The notes under the pieces: model-generated
What the model was told of the DNA's origin: nothing
What the model saw: the letters and a program-made list of their open reading frames with translations, nothing else
Databases searched by the model: none
Source of the DNA: Pelecanus crispus
Taxonomy: Eukaryota > Chordata > Aves > Pelecaniformes > Pelecanidae
Assembly: GCF_030463565.1 (NCBI RefSeq)
Contig: NC_134643.1
Coordinates: 211,720,583 to 211,784,582 of the forward strand
DNA length: 64,000 bases
Direction of reading: 5' to 3'
Translations under genes and position numbers: made by a program
Part shown: positions 59,401-64,000 of the stretch, piece after piece
Position numbering within the stretch: position 1 is the stretch's first letter
Layout of the letters: each line of letters begins with the position of its first letter

Positions 59401-62400
59401 ACTGTCGTATGTAAGACACCATAGACTGTCACACCCATTGGGGATGACATGGCTTCTTTCTATCTGATATACTGTCATCACTTAACATGCTTTTGAGAGA
59501 AAACAGAAAAAGAATGTGGCGCTTTGTGTAAAATAAAGAATGGAGAATGAGAGAATGGAATCACTTGAATCTACGGACTGGCCAATAAAGTGCGTGATGT
59601 AAAGGCCAGTCAGGAGACCTGCCCAGCCAGGACAGGCCTTGGGCAGGGCACAAAGGTGGAGCAGTGTCAATGCCTCCCTGGGTGGACAGCTCTACCCAGA
59701 GGATGAGAAAAGGGTGTAAAACAAAAGCCGAATGAGACATGTAATAATGACACCACTTCTGAGGCCAAAGAGCCAGACAGGAATTTTCCTTAAGCAGCTG
59801 ATATGTCAAACACAAAGGAAGGTAGAAGGCCCTGGAAGGAAGGAGAGAAAGGCATGGGGCAGGTGCAGGAGGATTGTGAGGAATTTTGCTATGGTTTTAC
59901 TACACACAACTCAGTTTTCCTTTTTTCTGGTCACAGCATCAATCCCTTGTTAGCACACTCGGGTACCTTAACCGCAGCCGAACTTAAGGCAATCATTCCA
60001 TCTTTGACTAAAGGGCTGGCTCCCTATTCCCATTTACTCTTGTGGAGGCAATGGTCCTCTTCAGGAAAACTGCAGCATCATTTAACATGTCTGTCACATT
60101 TTCCCATCACTCTTTAGCTCTGCTGAAACTTCAGCCAGTGTCTGATACCAGTGGGTGCACGGGGAGGATGGTATGGGTGGCCAGTTCACCTGGCCACAGG
60201 TAGTTTTATAAAAAAATCTCTACTACTATGATTTCAGCATTGTTTGAGCAGTAGAGAATCAGGCCAGAGATTGCATTGCTGAATTCACTAGTGAGAAGAC
60301 AGTTTTGTAGCAGTTACTCACTTTCCATGTATGCTGGTGGCACCATTTGCCTCCATAGCACACAACTAGTGAGGGGAATGGAGCTGATCTTTTCTGTGAT
60401 TTTCTGTTGTTACTAACTTTCAGCAGTCTTACACTGGTGTCACATCACCAATTTCAAAGAAGAGACACTGATGTAAGATTGGTGTGGTTTACTGACTAAT
60501 TGGGATCCTGCTTTCCATTTGTTTGATAAGAATGTCAGATATGAGAACTCAATGCTATAGGTAGACACTAGTGCAGAAATTATTATTAATTTTATGCATA
60601 AAGGAAAGAAATCTGGAAAAATAGAAATGATTTTTCAGTTGGAATAAATAAAAAGAAAAGCAAACCTTGATATGTACTACCCAGAGATCTTGAGCTCTAG
60701 TAACTAACAAGAGAGTTCATGAAGAAAACTGAGGTTAGATTTTGGCATTTTCCGTCACAGTAAAAAAGGGATTTACTTTCTTAACATGAGACCTGACTCA
60801 CTTCATTCTGTATTGTTAGTAAATTGCAGCATTTTTACCCCAGTGATTCATATTGCATGAGTAGATGGTCCTCATTAGATATGCTTCTTTTCTCATTAAA
60901 ATAAAAACATGAGCTTGTGTCACCCACCACAAGCTATTTAAAGAATTTCTCAGTATTTAAGGTCACTGGGTTTCAAACAGGAAATGGAGGCATGCTGTGG
61001 GAAAAATCTCTAGTGTAAATGTTTGAATAATACTGACAGTGTAAAAATCAACTGCACACAAAGGAATTAGAAGTAAACTCTTAGTGTATGTGTGCACGAT
61101 ACAATGTACAACACAATTTTTATCCAATGAAAAAAATCCAGCATCTGTTAAGATAACAATTTAATTGTTATTATGGTTCTTAAGTCTATCTGTTACTATG
61201 ATTCTTCTCACTAATTAGCCATTCCCTCAGTAAAGATCATGTCCATGTATGCTATCTCCTGCTATTGTTTATTCACATTCTTCATAAGGTCACCGTGTGG
61301 AACAATGTTCTGATGAACTCCTGAGTCACCCTAAGGGACATCTAGCCCTGCTGCTGCACAGTCTTCATTTCTTTGGCAAAATCCCTTGATCTGACATGGT
61401 TGGCCCACTGTTCAGAGAGAAAGAAAAGAGTCGAGGGGCCAGAGACAGACAGAACAAACAAGAGGAAGTTTGACTCCCAGGCCTGGTGGGATGAGGACTC
61501 CCCAGAGAGAGGAGTCGTCCTGTTTTCATCCTGTCTCTTACTGTTGATTCTCCAAGGAAAATGCCTCTGAAAATTAAGAGAAGGGATGGCTCTTAGGGAG
61601 TTTCCATCCCAGTACACTTCTGCATTTGGTTCCTACTATGTGTTTTTTCCAGTCTCCAGGATTTTTGCATTGCGCTCAGTAGCAATGTAGCCCACTTGTT
61701 TCAGTGATCACTTTTACCGAACTGCTCTGCAAACAGCTATCTCAATGCAGTTAATGGGGCTGAAAGCTATGGCACTGGGGAGGGAAGAGCTGGGAGACAA
61801 ACATCTTCAGATGAATCATGAACAGCAAACCCTCAGAACAAGAGATCTAAGTCCAACAGGTTCAGTTCCCTGTCACTCTTCCTTGTGGATTTGAGCAGAA
61901 AGGTTACTTTACCTGGGATGGAGTAAGGTCCTAGCTCAAGCTCAGGAAGTTGCCCTTGCTAATGGGATTTTGTATAGGTGCAGAGAGCCACTTCGCTGCC
62001 ATCATAGCTTGTGAAAGGGTAAGGAGGAAGGCTTCAGCATCATCTTCAAGATCAAAGTTCAAGAACTTTATACACCCTGTTGGGGTTAGACAAAGGACAC
62101 AAAGTCCCAGTACCAAGTTTCTGAGGGGGGTTATATCATGTTTTGCAGCCAGCACTGGTCCCGAGCAGCCAGTTTCCACAGCAGTTAGCATGGTGGTGCT
62201 GGCTGTACATCTCTGATGAGGCCTGTTGTTGCCCTGTCTCTTGGACATCCTCCTGCCACTTTTCTTGAGGATAAGAAGTAAATTTGTTATTTTCCATTGG
62301 TGAGTTAATATCTCTGCTCAGTCCTTGCTGTCAGATCTGTAGTTTCATGTTCCTTCAGCATGCTGGGATAAAGATGACCCTGTTTATACAGTTAAAAATC

Positions 62401-62929
62401 CATCAAGTGAATGCTGAAATTTGTTTCCATCTCAGGTTTAGTAATTTCTGTTTTCTTCTTCTCTTTCCCATTAGATAACCTGACTTTGCCGCCAAGCTCA
62501 ACTTTGTAACTAAATGGTTGGGTAAAGCAGGTGTTGTGGGATCATGTGGAGATTATTTATTATCTGTTCATCTTCATTCCTCAGAAACCCCAATTTTTCC
62601 TTTTCTCTTCCTTTATCCTTGCACTCCCTGGCTTCTTTAATCATTGATTTATTTCACAACCAATCAGCCCTTTCTTGCATTTTATATAGACTCACCATTT
62701 CCACTTACTGTCTTTTTGATTCTTAAGACTTCCATAAGATTCTTTTTCTCCTTTTACCCGAGATACAAATTCAACATAGAGTTTGCCTTTTTGGCTTGTT
62801 AAGTAGGTACCTGCTATCTTTTTAATTTGACATCAAGTGTATACAGACTTTAGAACATACTTTGAGGGAAAGAATTATCAAAGAGATGGAAGTGAATGGA
62901 AAATGGGTGAAAATGCTCCATGGATTTAC
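56473..62929. other. Intergenic, nothing confidently recognised
   Basis: AT-rich with short ORFs and a TG/TA run at about 58,130-58,165. Open stretches at 59.8-60.1 kb and 61.9-62.2 kb have ordinary-looking peptide composition, but no family could be named and no splice pattern was found. Confidence 0.5.
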
Positions 62930-63225
62930 CAAAGGTGCATTGTACCTCATTAGCCCAGTATCTTTATTTGAAAAGAGTAACTATTGACTATGTAAAAGAA
63001 GTGATATAGCACCATGGAAATTATTAATTAAATGGAAGAAGGTGGGGATTAAGGCAGAAATTATAAAGTGGGTGATGAATTGACTAAGTGCAAAATGACA
63101 ATATGTAGAGCTAAAAGGGTAGGAATCAGCCTTAAGGGATTTTACTAGCGGAGTTCCTCAAAAATGATTTCTGGGATTGGTTTCTTTAATATTTTGATTC
63201 ATGACTTTGACACACAACATTTGGA
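62930..63225 (+). mobile_element. Ancient CR1-like reverse transcriptase remnant
   Basis: Broken frames on the plus strand give GFTKGALYL, then PWKLLIKWKKVGIKAEIIKW with VMN, and GFFNILIHDFDT. These appear in the order and spacing of the CR1-type GFTKG, HKLLLKKL-GIKGKILRW and [10 protein letters not shown] blocks. There are many stops, so this is a very old insertion. Confidence 0.6.
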
Positions 63226-63599
63226 TTGTCAAGAATGGAGACTGATTGCTGACTTGAAGGAAGATCAGAAAAGAGGAGGTATAGGATGGCACTGAGCATG
63301 ATATCTCACTTTGAGGATGACCATGAGTCTCAGGCTTTCCCCCTTCCCTTCTTGTTGGAGGAGTCTGCCTTTCTGTGTTACCACCTCTCAGAACAGTCCT
63401 TGCAAATTCATAATGAAAATCCCTGCACACTGCTAAAGGGGCTCATGGTACCGTGTGGAGGGTTAATGTACTAGAAAATCAGGCAAATGTCAGTGTTTCA
63501 GACCTCAGCTGCATGAAAAAAAGAAATTCTTTGGCTTGTCAGCCATCTTGAAATCTCTTTTAAGACTACAAAAACTCTGAGTAAGATTTACATGGGTTT

Positions 63600-64000
63600 A
63601 TGGTTGGGAAAGTCCCTTGGGAGGCAGTCCTGAAAGGCAAAGGGGTCCGGGAAGGCTGGGCCTTCTTCAAGAAGGAAGTCTTAAGGGCGCAGGAGCGGGC
63701 TGTCCCCGTGTGCCGTAAGACCAACCGGTGGGGAAGATGACCGGCCTGGCTGAATAGGGAGCTTTTGCAGGGACTCAGGGAAAAAAGGAGAGTCTACCGC
63801 CTTTGGAAGAAGGGGTGGGCAACTCAGGAAGAGTACAGGGATCTTGATAGGTCCTGCAGGGAGTAAATTAGAAAAGCAAAAGCCCAGCAAGAACTCAGTC
63901 TGGCCACTGTTGTAAAAGATAATAAAAAATGTTTTTATAACTACATCAGCAATAAAAGGAGAGCCAAGGAGGATCTCCATCCTTTGCTGGATGCAGGGGG
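63600..64000 (+). mobile_element. CR1 ORF2 linker region, continues past the right edge
   Basis: The plus strand encodes GRPAWLNRELLQGLREKRRV-like, LWKKGWATQEEYRDLDRSC and [20 protein letters not shown] pieces, the CR1 segment between endonuclease and reverse transcriptase. An in-frame TAA (63,866-63,868) and a frame change near 63,737 show it is not intact here. The reverse transcriptase would follow beyond 64,000. The left boundary is approximate. Confidence 0.88.

Noticed and set aside
59803-60117. Peptide with LTAAELKAIIPSLTKG that briefly suggested an old retroviral gag piece
   Set aside because: No flanking LTRs, primer-binding site, protease or polymerase remnants were found, and the similarity could not be substantiated.
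61931-62248. 105-codon minus-strand open frame with a hydrophobic segment
   Set aside because: No family recognised. Length is within chance expectation, and no exon boundaries support it.

Overview
The window looks like avian nuclear DNA. It is AT-rich and intron-dominated, with two sharp GC-rich islands and many CR1-type LINE fragments, several ending in the ATTCTATG octamer tail typical of avian CR1. Nothing bacterial, plasmid-like or phage-like is visible. Two protein-coding genes can be read by joining exons across consensus splice sites, and both were assigned by recalled similarity to the human proteins.

Left part (1-11,090): the 5' portion of CEP126 (KIAA1377, a centrosome and cilium-base protein) lies on the minus strand. 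Two coding exons are clear (9450-9544 and 816-961). A third, very short upstream exon (9870-9896) is tentative. The rest of the gene runs off the left edge. A GC island at about 10,270-11,090 sits at the CEP126 5' end and upstream of the next gene.

Middle (14,313-27,710): a complete ANGPTL5 (angiopoietin-like 5, secreted, fibrinogen-like C-terminal domain) lies on the plus strand. Eight coding exons join with matching phases into one 390-residue reading frame with a signal peptide, a short coiled-coil region and a full fibrinogen-related domain. CEP126 and ANGPTL5 are head to head, the same neighbourhood known in human 11q22, so the island may be a shared promoter.

Right part (27,700-64,000): no protein-coding gene could be supported. 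It holds a second GC island (about 39,030-39,560) with GC-box arrays and a perfect RFX X-box palindrome. Directly after it comes about 790 bp of T-rich, nearly C-free satellite with a 69-bp higher-order period. LINE remnants are scattered here: young CR1 copies at 40.9, 44.5-45.9 and 56.1 kb from one subfamily, an internally deleted CR1 at 31.9-32.7 kb, the start of another CR1 at 63.6 kb, and older CR1-like remnants at 35.5, 41.6, 50.3 and 62.9 kb. The expected neighbour beyond ANGPTL5 in conserved order is TRPC6. None of its coding exons was recognised, so what the second island drives is open.
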